The notes below the pieces were generated by a model. That model was not told the DNA's origin and did no database searches. It worked only from the letters and a program-made list of their open reading frames with translations. From RGIG9060 sp036307825 (lineage in GTDB: Bacteria; Spirochaetota; Spirochaetia; Treponematales; Treponemataceae), in NCBI GenBank assembly GCA_036307825.1, contig JAXJWW010000003.1:7748-71747 (forward strand): a stretch of DNA of 64,000 nt, read 5' to 3'. A program made the translations under genes and the position numbers. Shown in pieces: positions 1-9,194 of the stretch; the stretch's first letter is position 1; every line of letters starts with the position of its first letter.

Positions 1-265
1 CGATTGAATTAAAAATTCCTTCATCTTTAAAAATATTAAAAGATAAACAAGGAAGCGCAACAATGCTAATGTATGGAAATATTGAAAAATAATATTTTAA
101 ATCAACTGTTTGATTTATAAAAAATCCGTTAAAGATAAAAAAGTAAATTCCTGTAATTATTGTAAGTAAAAAAAATGAAATGTATGTGCTACTTTGTTTT
201 AGTAATATTGATAATTCTCGTTTTAATAAAACTGAAAATCGATTTGCAAAAGAACTGTTATACAT
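1..265 (-). CDS. ABC-2 type transporter permease, N-terminal part (cut by window edge)
   Basis: Reading leftward from an ATG at 265, an open frame of 88 codons runs off the window. It begins MYNSSFANRFSVLLKREL, a cytosolic amphipathic start typical of ABC-2 permeases, followed by two hydrophobic stretches (about residues 28-45 and 60-80). It overlaps the end of the upstream ATPase gene by 8 bases, so the two are translationally coupled and should form one exporter. The substrate cannot be told. The small size of the ATPase plus a separate permease resembles GldA/GldF-type exporters, but that is inference. Confidence 0.7.
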   Translation of the reverse strand, partial: MYNSSFANRFSVLLKRELSILLKQSSTYISFFLLTIITGIYFFIFNGFFINQTVDLKYYFSIFPYISIVALPCLSFNIFKDEGIFNSI

Positions 266-1043
266 TTTCAACTCCATTTTGATTAGAAACAAGTTTTAAA
301 AATGCTTGTTCGATATTTTTGCAAGAATGTAATTTGCAAATTTCTTCTTCTGTTCCTTGTGCAAGGATTTTCCCTTTATTCAAAATAATTATTTTATCGC
401 AAAGAGCATCGATTTCTTGCATTAAATGTGTTGATAAAATTATTGTTTTATTTTTTTTCAAACTTAAAATTAAATTTCTAATTTCATTTATTTGAATTGG
501 GTCAAGTCCAGAAACTGGTTCGTCTAAAAGTAAAATTTCTGGATTGTTTGATAATGCAACTGCAAAAGATAATCGTTGTTTGTATCCTTTTGAAAGTGTT
601 TTAATTTTTTTATTCAAAACTTCTGTTAAGTTGCATTGAGTTAGGATTTTTTCAAAATTATTTTTTGCTTCAATTTTGTTTTGATTACAAATATTTGTTG
701 CAAAAGTTAAAACTTCTTTTACAGTTTCTTCTTCGTAAAAAAACGGTTGTTCATGTACAAACCCAATTTTTTCTTTTAGTAAAGTTAAATTATTTGAATT
801 AGTATCATATAAGTCTTTGTTGTTGATAAAAATTTTGCCTTCTGAGTTTTCAATAAAAGACGGAACTAAATTTCCAGAAAGCATTTTTAGTAAAGTTGAT
901 TTTCCAGCTCCGTTTACTCCAAGTAAGCCAGTAATTTCACCTGAACAAAACTTACAAGAAATATTATCGATAGCAATTGTTTCTTTTTCGCTTTTCGAAT
1001 TTTTTACTTTGTATATCTTAGAAACATTATCAACTTGTATCAT
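258..1043 (-). CDS. ABC transporter ATP-binding protein
   Basis: A 261-residue ATPase subunit that would power the permease encoded just downstream. Walker A (GVNGAGKST) lies near residue 42, the ABC signature LSKGYKQR near 149, Walker B ILLLDEPVSGLDP near 170, and the H-loop STH near 205. All catalytic motifs are intact. The C-terminal extension fits the exporter-type (DrrA/GldA-like) ATPases. Start ATG is at 1043. The gene overlaps the permease start by 8 bases. Drug, polysaccharide or gliding-type cargo are all possible and the sequence does not decide. Confidence 0.88.
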   Translation of the reverse strand: MIQVDNVSKIYKVKNSKSEKETIAIDNISCKFCSGEITGLLGVNGAGKSTLLKMLSGNLVPSFIENSEGKIFINNKDLYDTNSNNLTLLKEKIGFVHEQPFFYEEETVKEVLTFATNICNQNKIEAKNNFEKILTQCNLTEVLNKKIKTLSKGYKQRLSFAVALSNNPEILLLDEPVSGLDPIQINEIRNLILSLKKNKTIILSTHLMQEIDALCDKIIILNKGKILAQGTEEEICKLHSCKNIEQAFLKLVSNQNGVENV

Positions 1044-1055
1044 TTTTTGTAAATA

Positions 1056-1982
1056 CTAATCCTCATTAGGAATTTCAAAAGTCATTCTATCTTTTGATAA
1101 AACTGTTTCTGGAAAAACGCTTTGTGCTTCTGTAAGTAAGTCTTTTAGTTCGTAGTCATTGTATCTAGGACTATAATGAATTAAAGCCATTTTTTTTACA
1201 TTTGCATCTTTTGCAATTTGCGCTGCCTGAGTTGAAGTCATGTGTTTTTTTTCTTTTGCTTGATCTTCAAAATCTTTTGCAAACATTCCTTCGCAGAATA
1301 AAAGGTCTGAACCTTGAACTTCTTTTGCGATAGAATCTAAATAAAGCGTATCAGTAACATAACTGATTTTTCTTCCACTTCTTTGCGCCCCAAGAACTTG
1401 TTCTGGTTTTACGATTGTTCCGTCTTCTGCTTCTACTTCGAATCCTGCTTGAAGTTTTGCCCAAAGTGGTCCACAAGGAACTTTGAGTTCCCTAGCCTTT
1501 TCTGGATGAAATTCCCCAGGTCGAGGTAATTCTTCTAAAGTATATCCTACGCAAGTTTTTGTGTGTTCAAGAGGAAACGCTCTGATGTAAAATCCGTCTC
1601 CTTCGTGACAAACGCAAGGAGCGGTAATTTCTTTTACAATGATAGGATAATTGATGTACATATCCAAAACTTTGCGACTTGATTCAATATATTCAGCAAT
1701 TTTTGGAGGACCATAGATGTATAGAGGTTCGTCCCTATCAACTTGGGAAGATAACATTAAAATTCCCGGAAGTCCTGTTACATGGTCGGCGTGAGTGTGT
1801 GAAACAAAAATAGCATTTATCTTTTTCCATTTAAGATTTAAGCGTCTTAAAGAAACTTGTGTGCCTTCTCCCCCATCAAATAAAAATAAATCCCCTTCTC
1901 GTCTAACTAAAACTGATGTTAAATGACGATAAGGTAAGGGCATCATTCCGCCACAACCTAAAACAAATGCTTCTAAATTCAT
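1056..1982 (-). CDS. rnz: Ribonuclease Z (tRNA 3'-endonuclease)
   Basis: A 308-residue metallo-beta-lactamase-fold enzyme that cuts the 3' trailer from tRNA precursors. The zinc motif SHTHADH is near residue 60, and the later pocket residues are visible in the motifs FPLEHT, YVTDT and LIHYSPRY. Length matches short-form RNase Z. The open frame extends 25 codons further upstream, but that stretch is low-complexity Tyr/Ser and does not match the family. The ATG at 1982 (MNLEAFVLGCGG) is therefore the likely start. A divergent O-methyltransferase begins about 60 bases away. Confidence 0.9.
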   Translation of the reverse strand: MNLEAFVLGCGGMMPLPYRHLTSVLVRREGDLFLFDGGEGTQVSLRRLNLKWKKINAIFVSHTHADHVTGLPGILMLSSQVDRDEPLYIYGPPKIAEYIESSRKVLDMYINYPIIVKEITAPCVCHEGDGFYIRAFPLEHTKTCVGYTLEELPRPGEFHPEKARELKVPCGPLWAKLQAGFEVEAEDGTIVKPEQVLGAQRSGRKISYVTDTLYLDSIAKEVQGSDLLFCEGMFAKDFEDQAKEKKHMTSTQAAQIAKDANVKKMALIHYSPRYNDYELKDLLTEAQSVFPETVLSKDRMTFEIPNED

Positions 1983-2040
1983 AATGAAAATATAGCATAA
2001 ATATTGATAATGGTAAAGATAAGTATTAGAATATTTGTAT

Positions 2041-2619
2041 ATGGAAGAACTTAACAAATTGAAAGACTACGCAACTGAAAATTCTGTGCCAATTATGTTT
2101 GATGAAGGCATTGAGTTTATCGTAAATTATATAAAAAATAATGATGTGAGTTTTATCTTAGAAATTGGAACTGCAATCGGATATTCTGCTATAAAGTTTG
2201 CACAAATTCATCCAGAAATTAGGATTTTTACCATTGAGTATGATATAGACCGATATCAACAAGCGGTAAAAAATGTAAATAAATTTAATTTAGGTGACCA
2301 AATTACAGTTTTTTTAGGTGATGCCTTGAAATTCAATTTTACAGAAAAATTTGATTTAATTTTTATCGACGGTGCAAAATCTCAATATGTAAATTTTTTT
2401 GAAAAATACAAAAACAATTTAAAAAAAGATGGTGTTTTTATAAGTGATAATTTATTTTTTCATGGAATGGTGGAAAATCCTGAATTGACACAAAATTACA
2501 GCACTATAAAATTGATACGTAAACTAAAACGCTACATAGATTTTTTAAAAGCAAATACAGAATTTGAAACAACTTTCTATCAAATTGGAGATGGTGTGGC
2601 TGTATCGAGAAGGAAGTAA
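2041..2619 (+). CDS. SAM-dependent O-methyltransferase, family 3 (TrmR/COMT-like)
   Basis: A 192-residue class I methyltransferase. The SAM-binding loop EIGTAIGYSAI is near residue 40, followed by an acidic strand (FTIEYD) and the metal-site motif FIDGAKSQY typical of divalent-cation-dependent catechol/CCoA O-methyltransferases. Bacterial members include TrmR, which methylates 5-hydroxyuridine in tRNA, but the substrate here is not proven. ATG at 2041 is preferred over an in-frame TTG two codons upstream. No clear ribosome binding site. It is convergent with the FemAB-type gene, 15 bases away. Confidence 0.8.
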   Translation: MEELNKLKDYATENSVPIMFDEGIEFIVNYIKNNDVSFILEIGTAIGYSAIKFAQIHPEIRIFTIEYDIDRYQQAVKNVNKFNLGDQITVFLGDALKFNFTEKFDLIFIDGAKSQYVNFFEKYKNNLKKDGVFISDNLFFHGMVENPELTQNYSTIKLIRKLKRYIDFLKANTEFETTFYQIGDGVAVSRRK

Positions 2620-2634
2620 ATTTTTTTTTACCTC

Positions 2635-3747
2635 TTATCTTCCCGCTAATCGTTTTTTTACTGTTTTGTACCAAAAACTTCGCAAGGATTCTGCAATTTT
2701 GTATGGTGTATAAATCCAAGAAATAGGAACATCTAAACTTCCTACCCTATGGATATTTTTTCCTCCAAAACCGGTTTTAAATCTGTAAAGTCCGTGCATT
2801 GGATGATTTTCGTCGTCAGTTGGTGGCATTCCGTAAAAATCGTAAATTTGTGAGCCAAAATTTTTTGCATCTTTAATTGCGTTCCATTGTAATAAATATG
2901 CTGGCATTAAATTTCGTTTGATATTACAAGAAGCTCCATAAACATAAACTGCTTGATAAGGCATAAACAAAGTGATAATACTTGCAAGAACATCATTTTC
3001 GTGTTTTGCAATATAGAGACTCACTAAAGGGGATTTTTTACCTTCATTTTTTTCTGACAATTCTAGTAAATCTTGATAATATTTTTTACTGTGAATTGCA
3101 ATTCCATCGCGCTTTGCAGTTTCTAAATATAAATCGTAAAAAGTATCAATTTCTTTGCTAGTGGCTTTTTCAATTACAACACCTTTTTTACTTGCTAAAT
3201 TGATGTTATATCGCCACTTACTTTTCATATTTGATAAAATTTCGTCTTCAGTTTTTGTTAAATCTAAAGTTGTTGTATCTGGTGGTTGAATATCAACTTT
3301 GTTTTTTTGAATTGAACCAAATGGAAACTTGTTTTTTACAAATTCATCTCGTTCACTTGGTGTTTCAAAATCAATTGGAGAATCAAATCTGATACAAATT
3401 GTGTTTTTAGGAAGAAATTTTTTTATTTTTTTTGAAAATTCGTCAAGTAAAGTTAAATATTCATCACTTTTATAATCTTGAATAATTGAATTTTCTTTTT
3501 GCAAAGTAATTCCCATGGGAATATAAGCCAAGTGGAAAATCTTTGCAAATTTTCTGACCAAAATAGAAACAGTAAAATTATTTTCTTTTTGATTTTCAGT
3601 TTTTAAACTGAATTTAACATCAAAGCGATATGGTTTCCATCCGTGTAAAGATTTAAATTCAGCCCAAAACTTAGATTGAAGATAAGGCTCATTTTTGTAC
3701 CAATCAGCCCTATCTTCTTTTGAAAATTCAATTTCAAAATTGTACAT
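2635..3747 (-). CDS. FemAB/FemX-family peptidoglycan aminoacyltransferase
   Basis: A 370-residue protein with the double GNAT-like fold of Fem transferases, which add amino acids from aminoacyl-tRNA to the lipid II stem peptide. Recognisable parts are the N-terminal substrate-binding segment (QSKFWAEFKSLHGWKPY), the central SKWRYNINLASKKGV and the C-terminal YDFYGMPP and GLYRFKTGFGG. There is no seryl-tRNA-synthetase-like coiled-coil insert, as in FemX. Treponemes carry glycine on ornithine in their peptidoglycan, so glycyl transfer is a reasonable guess. It lies one base from the end of metG. Confidence 0.8.
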   Translation of the reverse strand: MYNFEIEFSKEDRADWYKNEPYLQSKFWAEFKSLHGWKPYRFDVKFSLKTENQKENNFTVSILVRKFAKIFHLAYIPMGITLQKENSIIQDYKSDEYLTLLDEFSKKIKKFLPKNTICIRFDSPIDFETPSERDEFVKNKFPFGSIQKNKVDIQPPDTTTLDLTKTEDEILSNMKSKWRYNINLASKKGVVIEKATSKEIDTFYDLYLETAKRDGIAIHSKKYYQDLLELSEKNEGKKSPLVSLYIAKHENDVLASIITLFMPYQAVYVYGASCNIKRNLMPAYLLQWNAIKDAKNFGSQIYDFYGMPPTDDENHPMHGLYRFKTGFGGKNIHRVGSLDVPISWIYTPYKIAESLRSFWYKTVKKRLAGR

Positions 3748-3748
3748 T

Positions 3749-6064
3749 TTAACCTACTTCACCATTTTCAGTTAAAACAGTTGTGATTTCTTTTCCATCA
3801 ACAGTCAAAGGAATATTATTTACGCAAACAACTTTGTTTACAACTCTAATTGGAACTGAAAAGAAAGTATCTGCGTCAATTTCTGTTTCTTTTTGTGCGT
3901 TAGGGTTTGTATCTTTTAATACAACTGGAGTTCCTGGTTTTGCCCAAGCACAATCAAGAACTTCTACACATTCTTTTCCATCTGCGTCTTTGTAATCTGC
4001 AGCAAGTAACATTCCTCTACTTTCGATTCCACGCATTTTTCGAGGTTTTAAGTTATCTGCAATTACAACAGTTTTTCCAAGTAAATCTTCTTCTTTTAAG
4101 TAAGGCACAAGTCCAGAAAGAATTACTCTGTCTGTTCCTGTTCCGTCATCCAAAGTTTCGATGTAAAGTTTATCTGCTTCTGGATGTTTTTCAACTTTCA
4201 TAATTTTTGCAGTTTTAAGAGCAATTTTTGTGTTGAAAGTTTCTATTGGGTCTACAGGTGCTTTTTCTTGTGGCTTAGCTTCTGTTTTTTCACCTTTTTT
4301 TGCTTTTTTATCAGCTTTCTTTTCATCAGTTCTGTCTGCTTGACTTCCTGCATAGCGCTGACGGTAAGCTTCTGTTGCTTTATCATCTAATGGTTTGAAA
4401 TAAATTTCGTTTCCAGCAACTGTTGAAAGACCTTCTTTTACACCAAGATTATCCCAATTTAAGCAATCTTTATCTGCTGGTTTTCCAACAAGACTATTGT
4501 GTGGTTTTTTACCAAAGAATGATAAAACTTTTGCTGTGTATTGAGGCATATAAGGATGAGCCATAATCATCAAGTCTTTAATTACATAACAAAGATTCAT
4601 GATAAGACTTGCAGCTTTTTCTGGTTCTGTGTTTCGAGTTTTCCAAGGTTCACCGTCTTGGAATGCTTTATTTGCAATTGATGAAATAACAAAAATTTCT
4701 TTGAAAGCGTCTTTTAAGTTTGCCCATTCAAGATTTTCTGTAATTTTTTGTTCAGACTTTTCAATTTCTGCCCAAAGTGTTTCGTCAATTTGTCCTTGTG
4801 GAATTACGCCTTCATAGTAGCGAGAAACGAAAGTCAAAGTTCTGTTTACAAGATTTCCTAAATTTCCGATAAGTTCGCTATTAACTTTTTCTTGAAAGTC
4901 TTTCCATGTAAATTGAGTGTCGGCTTTTTCTGGGCGATTGTAAAACTCGTAAAATCTCCAAGCATCTGCTGGGATTCCTGATTCTTTTGCATCGCTTCCA
5001 AAAACACCAATTCCCTTTGATTTACTAAATTTTCCAGATTCGTAGTTCAAATATTCTGTACTACTCATGTGATAAAGTTTTGTCCAATCTTTTCCTGAAC
5101 CAATCAAAGTTGATGGGAAAATTACTGTGTGGAATGGAATATTGTCTTTTCCGATAAATTGGAACAAATCAACAGGATTTTTTGCATTACTTGCTTTTGA
5201 TTCAGATGGAAGCCACCAAGATTTCCAATCAATTTCTTGATTATTTAATTTATCAGTAAGTTCTTTTGTTATTGAAATATATCCAATTGGAGCATCAAAC
5301 CAAACATAGAATACTTTGTTTTCGTATCCTTCTTTTGGAACTGGGATTCCCCATTTTAAGTCACGAGTAATTGCTCTTTCTTGAAGTCCGTCACGAATCC
5401 AAGCTTGAGTCATTTGAATTGAGTTTTTTGACCACTGTCCTTTTTCTGCTGTTTCTTCCATCCAAGGTCCGTATTCAGCTTGAATTGCAGGAAGATTGAT
5501 ATATAAATGTTTTGTTTCCCGAGGTTCTGGAGTTGTGCCACAAGTTGAACAACGAGGATTTTGTAATTCTGTTGGGTCTAAAAGTTTACCACAATGTTCA
5601 CATTGGTCACCACGAGCATCTTCATAGCCACAAGATGGACAAGTTCCTTGAACAAATCTATCTGCTAAAAATCGTTCACATTTTGGACAATAAAGTTGAG
5701 TTGAAGTTTTTTCTGTGATAAAGCCTCTTTCATCAAGCATTTTGAAAAGAGATTGCACAATTTCTGTTTGTTGTTCAGTTGAAGTTCGTCCAAAATTATC
5801 AAAAGAAATATCAAACCATTCATAAATATCTTTGTGAATTGCGTGATAATAATCGCAAAGTTCTCTAGGTGTTTTTCCTTCTTGTAAAGCTCTAGTTTCT
5901 GTGGCTGTTCCGTATTCGTCTGTTCCACAAATATACATTGTGTCATAACCTTTGCTACGACAAAATCTTGCAAAAACGTCTGCAGAAAGCACCTGCAAAA
6001 GATTTCCTAAGTGAGGAATGTTGTTTACATAAGGTAAAGCTGACGTAATAAGTCTTCTATTCAT
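3749..6064 (-). CDS. metG: Methionyl-tRNA synthetase with C-terminal tRNA-binding domain
   Basis: A 771-residue class Ia synthetase charging tRNA-Met. The HIGH motif appears as PHLGN near residue 17 and the KMSKS motif as KFSKSKG near 350. Two zinc knuckles with CxxC pairs lie around residues 125-180. An Ala/Lys-rich linker (about 590-620) leads to an EMAP-II/Trbp111-type OB domain at the C terminus, which binds tRNA and supports dimers. All catalytic motifs are intact. Start ATG 6064. A TATAAT-like box sits about 12 bases upstream, leaving a very short leader. Confidence 0.95.
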   Translation of the reverse strand: MNRRLITSALPYVNNIPHLGNLLQVLSADVFARFCRSKGYDTMYICGTDEYGTATETRALQEGKTPRELCDYYHAIHKDIYEWFDISFDNFGRTSTEQQTEIVQSLFKMLDERGFITEKTSTQLYCPKCERFLADRFVQGTCPSCGYEDARGDQCEHCGKLLDPTELQNPRCSTCGTTPEPRETKHLYINLPAIQAEYGPWMEETAEKGQWSKNSIQMTQAWIRDGLQERAITRDLKWGIPVPKEGYENKVFYVWFDAPIGYISITKELTDKLNNQEIDWKSWWLPSESKASNAKNPVDLFQFIGKDNIPFHTVIFPSTLIGSGKDWTKLYHMSSTEYLNYESGKFSKSKGIGVFGSDAKESGIPADAWRFYEFYNRPEKADTQFTWKDFQEKVNSELIGNLGNLVNRTLTFVSRYYEGVIPQGQIDETLWAEIEKSEQKITENLEWANLKDAFKEIFVISSIANKAFQDGEPWKTRNTEPEKAASLIMNLCYVIKDLMIMAHPYMPQYTAKVLSFFGKKPHNSLVGKPADKDCLNWDNLGVKEGLSTVAGNEIYFKPLDDKATEAYRQRYAGSQADRTDEKKADKKAKKGEKTEAKPQEKAPVDPIETFNTKIALKTAKIMKVEKHPEADKLYIETLDDGTGTDRVILSGLVPYLKEEDLLGKTVVIADNLKPRKMRGIESRGMLLAADYKDADGKECVEVLDCAWAKPGTPVVLKDTNPNAQKETEIDADTFFSVPIRVVNKVVCVNNIPLTVDGKEITTVLTENGEVG

Positions 6065-6182
6065 ATTTTCATCCTAATTATATAATTTTTCCAAGAATAT
6101 CTAAACTTGAACTAATTAAAATTTATTTTTACGATTTAATCGTTCTATTATAAAATTTTATGGATATTTTGTAAATATGGAT

Positions 6183-7196
6183 TTATTTACGATTTTGTTC
6201 TTCTGTAAGAATTGTTTTTATATTATCTTTTTCAATTTGAGATAATTCATCTTCAGAAAAATTTGGATTTACAGTATAAGGCTTTTCCCAATTTTTTGTT
6301 TTGTTGTATGAAAAAAATTCTTGTAAATCTTTTGACTTAAAAGAATATCCATGTAAAGCATATATTGTATTTCTAATAAGTCGTAATTGTGGTTTTGTGT
6401 ACCAAAATAAATCATCTTTTGAAATATGTTTTCGGTTGAAATAAAAATAGGACGGAAAAATTTTTGGGCCAGTATCATTTAAAATATTTGTTAGATTAAA
6501 AGTAAAAGTATCTGTGTAACTTGGCTCAATATTATAAAAAGTTGTCTGAAACTTATTATCAGAAATTCTTGAAAACTGTGTTGAAATATCTTCGTAAGAA
6601 TCTTTTTTATTCATTATTAAAAGACTTGGGTAAGCATAAGGTAAGTTATTTTCCAAAATCAAGGTTATTTTTTGTATTGGATTTTTCCAACTAGAACCTG
6701 TTCCGTATAGGTAAGATGCGACCAAAGAAGAACTGGAACTACCATAATCTGATTTGTAAGAGATTTTTGTTTTTGTTACTGAATTTTTTTCAAAAGTAAT
6801 TTTTCTTGTATAAGCACTTTTTAATTTATCTTTATTCAATTCTGTGTTTTGTTTCCACGATGTATCGATTGGTTTATCTGAAAAATTTGTTTCTGTATTA
6901 TTTGTCCAACATTTAAAATCATAAATTAATCCATGTCCATCTATTCCAACTTCAAAATATGGAAATCCAACTAAAAGAGTTATTGTTTCTCCTAGATTGA
7001 AAAAATCAAATTCAACAGATACTTCATAGTATTCAGGATTAAAAGTTATATAAATAACTTCTTGTTGCATTTCAATAGCAATTTCACCTTCTTGAGAAGG
7101 TATAATATTTCCACCGACTAGTGAAAAAAAAGTATCGTTTGCAAAAATTGAAAAAGTTAAAAATAAAGTTAAAAATAACAAAAAAACTTTTTTCAT
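6183..7196 (-). CDS. Secreted protein, DUF4424-like with C-terminal YARHG-type domain
   Basis: A 337-residue exported protein. Residues 1-19 are a clear signal peptide ending ..SIFAND. The next region (NDTFFSLVGGNIIP, then the beta-rich VEFDFFNLGETITLLVGFP) resembles the DUF4424 pattern. Near residues 275-335 the motif RNTIYALHGYSFKSKDLQ resembles the small YARHG envelope domain, with Leu in place of the usual Arg. Function is unknown. It is the last gene of the Rnf-like operon, 18 bases after the GH57-like gene, which suggests co-expression. Domain calls come from motif memory only. Confidence 0.6.
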   Translation of the reverse strand: MKKVFLLFLTLFLTFSIFANDTFFSLVGGNIIPSQEGEIAIEMQQEVIYITFNPEYYEVSVEFDFFNLGETITLLVGFPYFEVGIDGHGLIYDFKCWTNNTETNFSDKPIDTSWKQNTELNKDKLKSAYTRKITFEKNSVTKTKISYKSDYGSSSSSLVASYLYGTGSSWKNPIQKITLILENNLPYAYPSLLIMNKKDSYEDISTQFSRISDNKFQTTFYNIEPSYTDTFTFNLTNILNDTGPKIFPSYFYFNRKHISKDDLFWYTKPQLRLIRNTIYALHGYSFKSKDLQEFFSYNKTKNWEKPYTVNPNFSEDELSQIEKDNIKTILTEEQNRK

Positions 7197-7214
7197 AATA
7201 TACTCCCAAAAAAA

Positions 7215-9194
7215 TTAATCTTCTTTTTTTCGTTTTCTTGAATTAGAAGATTTTTTTGTAGGACAAATTCCTAAAAATAAAGTCTTTTCAAGTTCGTAAC
7301 TTGGTGGAATATCGATTTTCCAGAAAAAAGAACTTGTTGTAGCTTGATAGCGCTTTTCAGTTTTTTGATTTACTGGACGATTTATATACAAAGGTTGAAT
7401 ACAGATTCCAGCTTCTTCATTTGGTTGAAAAACAAAAACATTTTTGTTTGGAATATCTGTAAATTGAACTAATGAAACTCCATCTTGTCGAATATAAATT
7501 TGATCTGGACAACTTTGGTTTTTACTATCTGCTGAAATAATTTCTATTAGTTGTTCATCGTTTGAAATTCCAGATAAACATAAATTTGATTCAACTGCAA
7601 AATAACATTTTAACGGAAGTGGACTATCATTTTTTAAGATATATTGAACTTGGATGCCATTTTGTGTAAATGAAAATTTCTTTTTTAATGTAACTGGTTG
7701 CTGTAAAACTCCAAAAAGTGCTGTGGCTGTTAATTGTAATTCTTTTCTAACTCTATCAAAATTTTGTTCTGAGTAAACAATTTGAGAAAAAACTGCACTT
7801 GTATTTGAAAAATCTTCTGTAAAGTTGTCAAAATTTTCAAAACTGATTAAATGGTCTAAAAATAATCGCTTAGGATATGGGTCTGTTACTCCATCAAATA
7901 CAGAAAGTCGCCCCATTGTGTCACAATAATTTTTTGAGTTAGAAATTAAATCTAATTCAAAAATCATTCCTCCACATTGAGAAACAAAAGCGTTATATTC
8001 ATTTTGATGAATGATATATTCTTTTCTTCCGTCCATATCGTAGTCAAAACTTAATGCAGAATCAGTTAGTGTTTTGCTTGTTTCTCGGACAATTTTTTCT
8101 GAGGATAAAAGATTTTTGTAGGCATTTCCTCTGATTTGTTCACATCCGATTCCCGCATCTCCTAAAAACCAATATGATTCTTGAGTTTGTGCTTTCCATA
8201 AATATTCTCTAGCAGATTTTTTTCTGATTTTATCTCCACGAGATTGAGAAACTATCAAACTTACATACATCATTCTTGAATACAAATACTGAACTTCTTG
8301 ATAAGTATGTAAAAAGTTTTTTATATTTGTATTTTTATGGGTTTGATTTACTTCTTCAAAAGGTTTTGTTGTCCATTTTTGAATTTCTGGAGGACATCCT
8401 GCTGGAACAAAACTTCGAATACAATCAGAATTATTTTTTAAGTATAAAGATGGATATGAAAAATCAAACAAAGGTGAACTTTCTACTAGTCCACAAAATG
8501 TTTCTAACCAACCACTTTCAAGCAATTTTGATAATTCATTAAGCGTAAATGATGTAAAATACAAGTGATTATCATTTAGATAAAGTTCATTATTTTTTGA
8601 TTCAGAAAGTTTTTTTACCTTTTCCAAAATTTTTTGTGCATCTGGAAGTTCTGTAAAATCTAAAATCGGCTGATGAAATGGAATTATAGTTAGGGTTTTT
8701 CCCATATCTTCAACAATAAGATTTTTTCCTTCTGGTTCATTATCTGGAATAAGTGAATTATGTAAGATAGCAAATTCCATTCCGCAAGTTTTAAAACTCG
8801 AAATTAAAGAAGGATCCCAAACTGTATCACCTAAAAAAATTCCTCTTGGCTTTTTTCCAACTTGCTTACGGATATTTGTAGTATTTAACTCGATTTGACC
8901 TACTCTATCAATAGGCATAATCAATGGAAAAATCGGTTCATAAAATCCACCACCAAGAATTTCAACTTGTTTACGATTTACCAATTCTGCTAACAAAGTG
9001 ATAAATTCTGTATGATTTTTTTCTAACCATTCCCAAACAGGCCCTGGTAAATAAAATGTAAAACACACCTTAGGATGATTATAGAGAAACGAGATAATTT
9101 TTTTTAATGTCTTATTATAGGTGATTTCAAAATCATTATTTTCTATATCAGAAATATGACAATGTAAACCACAACTTACTGAAACTATTCCCAT
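7215..9194 (-). CDS. Glycoside hydrolase family 57-like protein with altered active-site motifs
   Basis: A 659-residue homologue of GH57 4-alpha-glucanotransferases and amylases. Matches in order are GLHCH at the N terminus, EILGGGFYEPI near residue 80, VWDPSLI near 125, an aligned AQTQESYWF segment near 335, and a C-terminal DUF1926-type beta domain (FDYDMDGRKEY). Key catalytic stretches differ from active members: HNHQP is HCHIS, the nucleophile context TER(V)W is GDT(V)W (Glu to Asp), and DDGEKFG reads NDNHLYF. It may be inactive, regulatory or have a different activity. Its start overlaps the rnfB end by 10 bases, so it belongs to the Rnf-like operon. No signal peptide. Confidence 0.75.
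   Translation of the reverse strand: MGIVSVSCGLHCHISDIENNDFEITYNKTLKKIISFLYNHPKVCFTFYLPGPVWEWLEKNHTEFITLLAELVNRKQVEILGGGFYEPIFPLIMPIDRVGQIELNTTNIRKQVGKKPRGIFLGDTVWDPSLISSFKTCGMEFAILHNSLIPDNEPEGKNLIVEDMGKTLTIIPFHQPILDFTELPDAQKILEKVKKLSESKNNELYLNDNHLYFTSFTLNELSKLLESGWLETFCGLVESSPLFDFSYPSLYLKNNSDCIRSFVPAGCPPEIQKWTTKPFEEVNQTHKNTNIKNFLHTYQEVQYLYSRMMYVSLIVSQSRGDKIRKKSAREYLWKAQTQESYWFLGDAGIGCEQIRGNAYKNLLSSEKIVRETSKTLTDSALSFDYDMDGRKEYIIHQNEYNAFVSQCGGMIFELDLISNSKNYCDTMGRLSVFDGVTDPYPKRLFLDHLISFENFDNFTEDFSNTSAVFSQIVYSEQNFDRVRKELQLTATALFGVLQQPVTLKKKFSFTQNGIQVQYILKNDSPLPLKCYFAVESNLCLSGISNDEQLIEIISADSKNQSCPDQIYIRQDGVSLVQFTDIPNKNVFVFQPNEEAGICIQPLYINRPVNQKTEKRYQATTSSFFWKIDIPPSYELEKTLFLGICPTKKSSNSRKRKKED

Noticed and set aside
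1983..2057. 25-codon upstream extension of ribonuclease Z
   Set aside because: Tyr/Ser-rich low-complexity sequence overlapping the divergent gene's upstream region. The family starts at MNLEAF.
3783..5973. Several short frames opposite or inside metG
   Set aside because: All are out-of-frame shadows of a fully conserved synthetase gene.
6121..6150. Short palindrome ACGATTTAATCGT between metG and the DUF4424-like gene as a terminator
   Set aside because: The stem is only six A/T-rich pairs without a suitable T-run in the needed direction.
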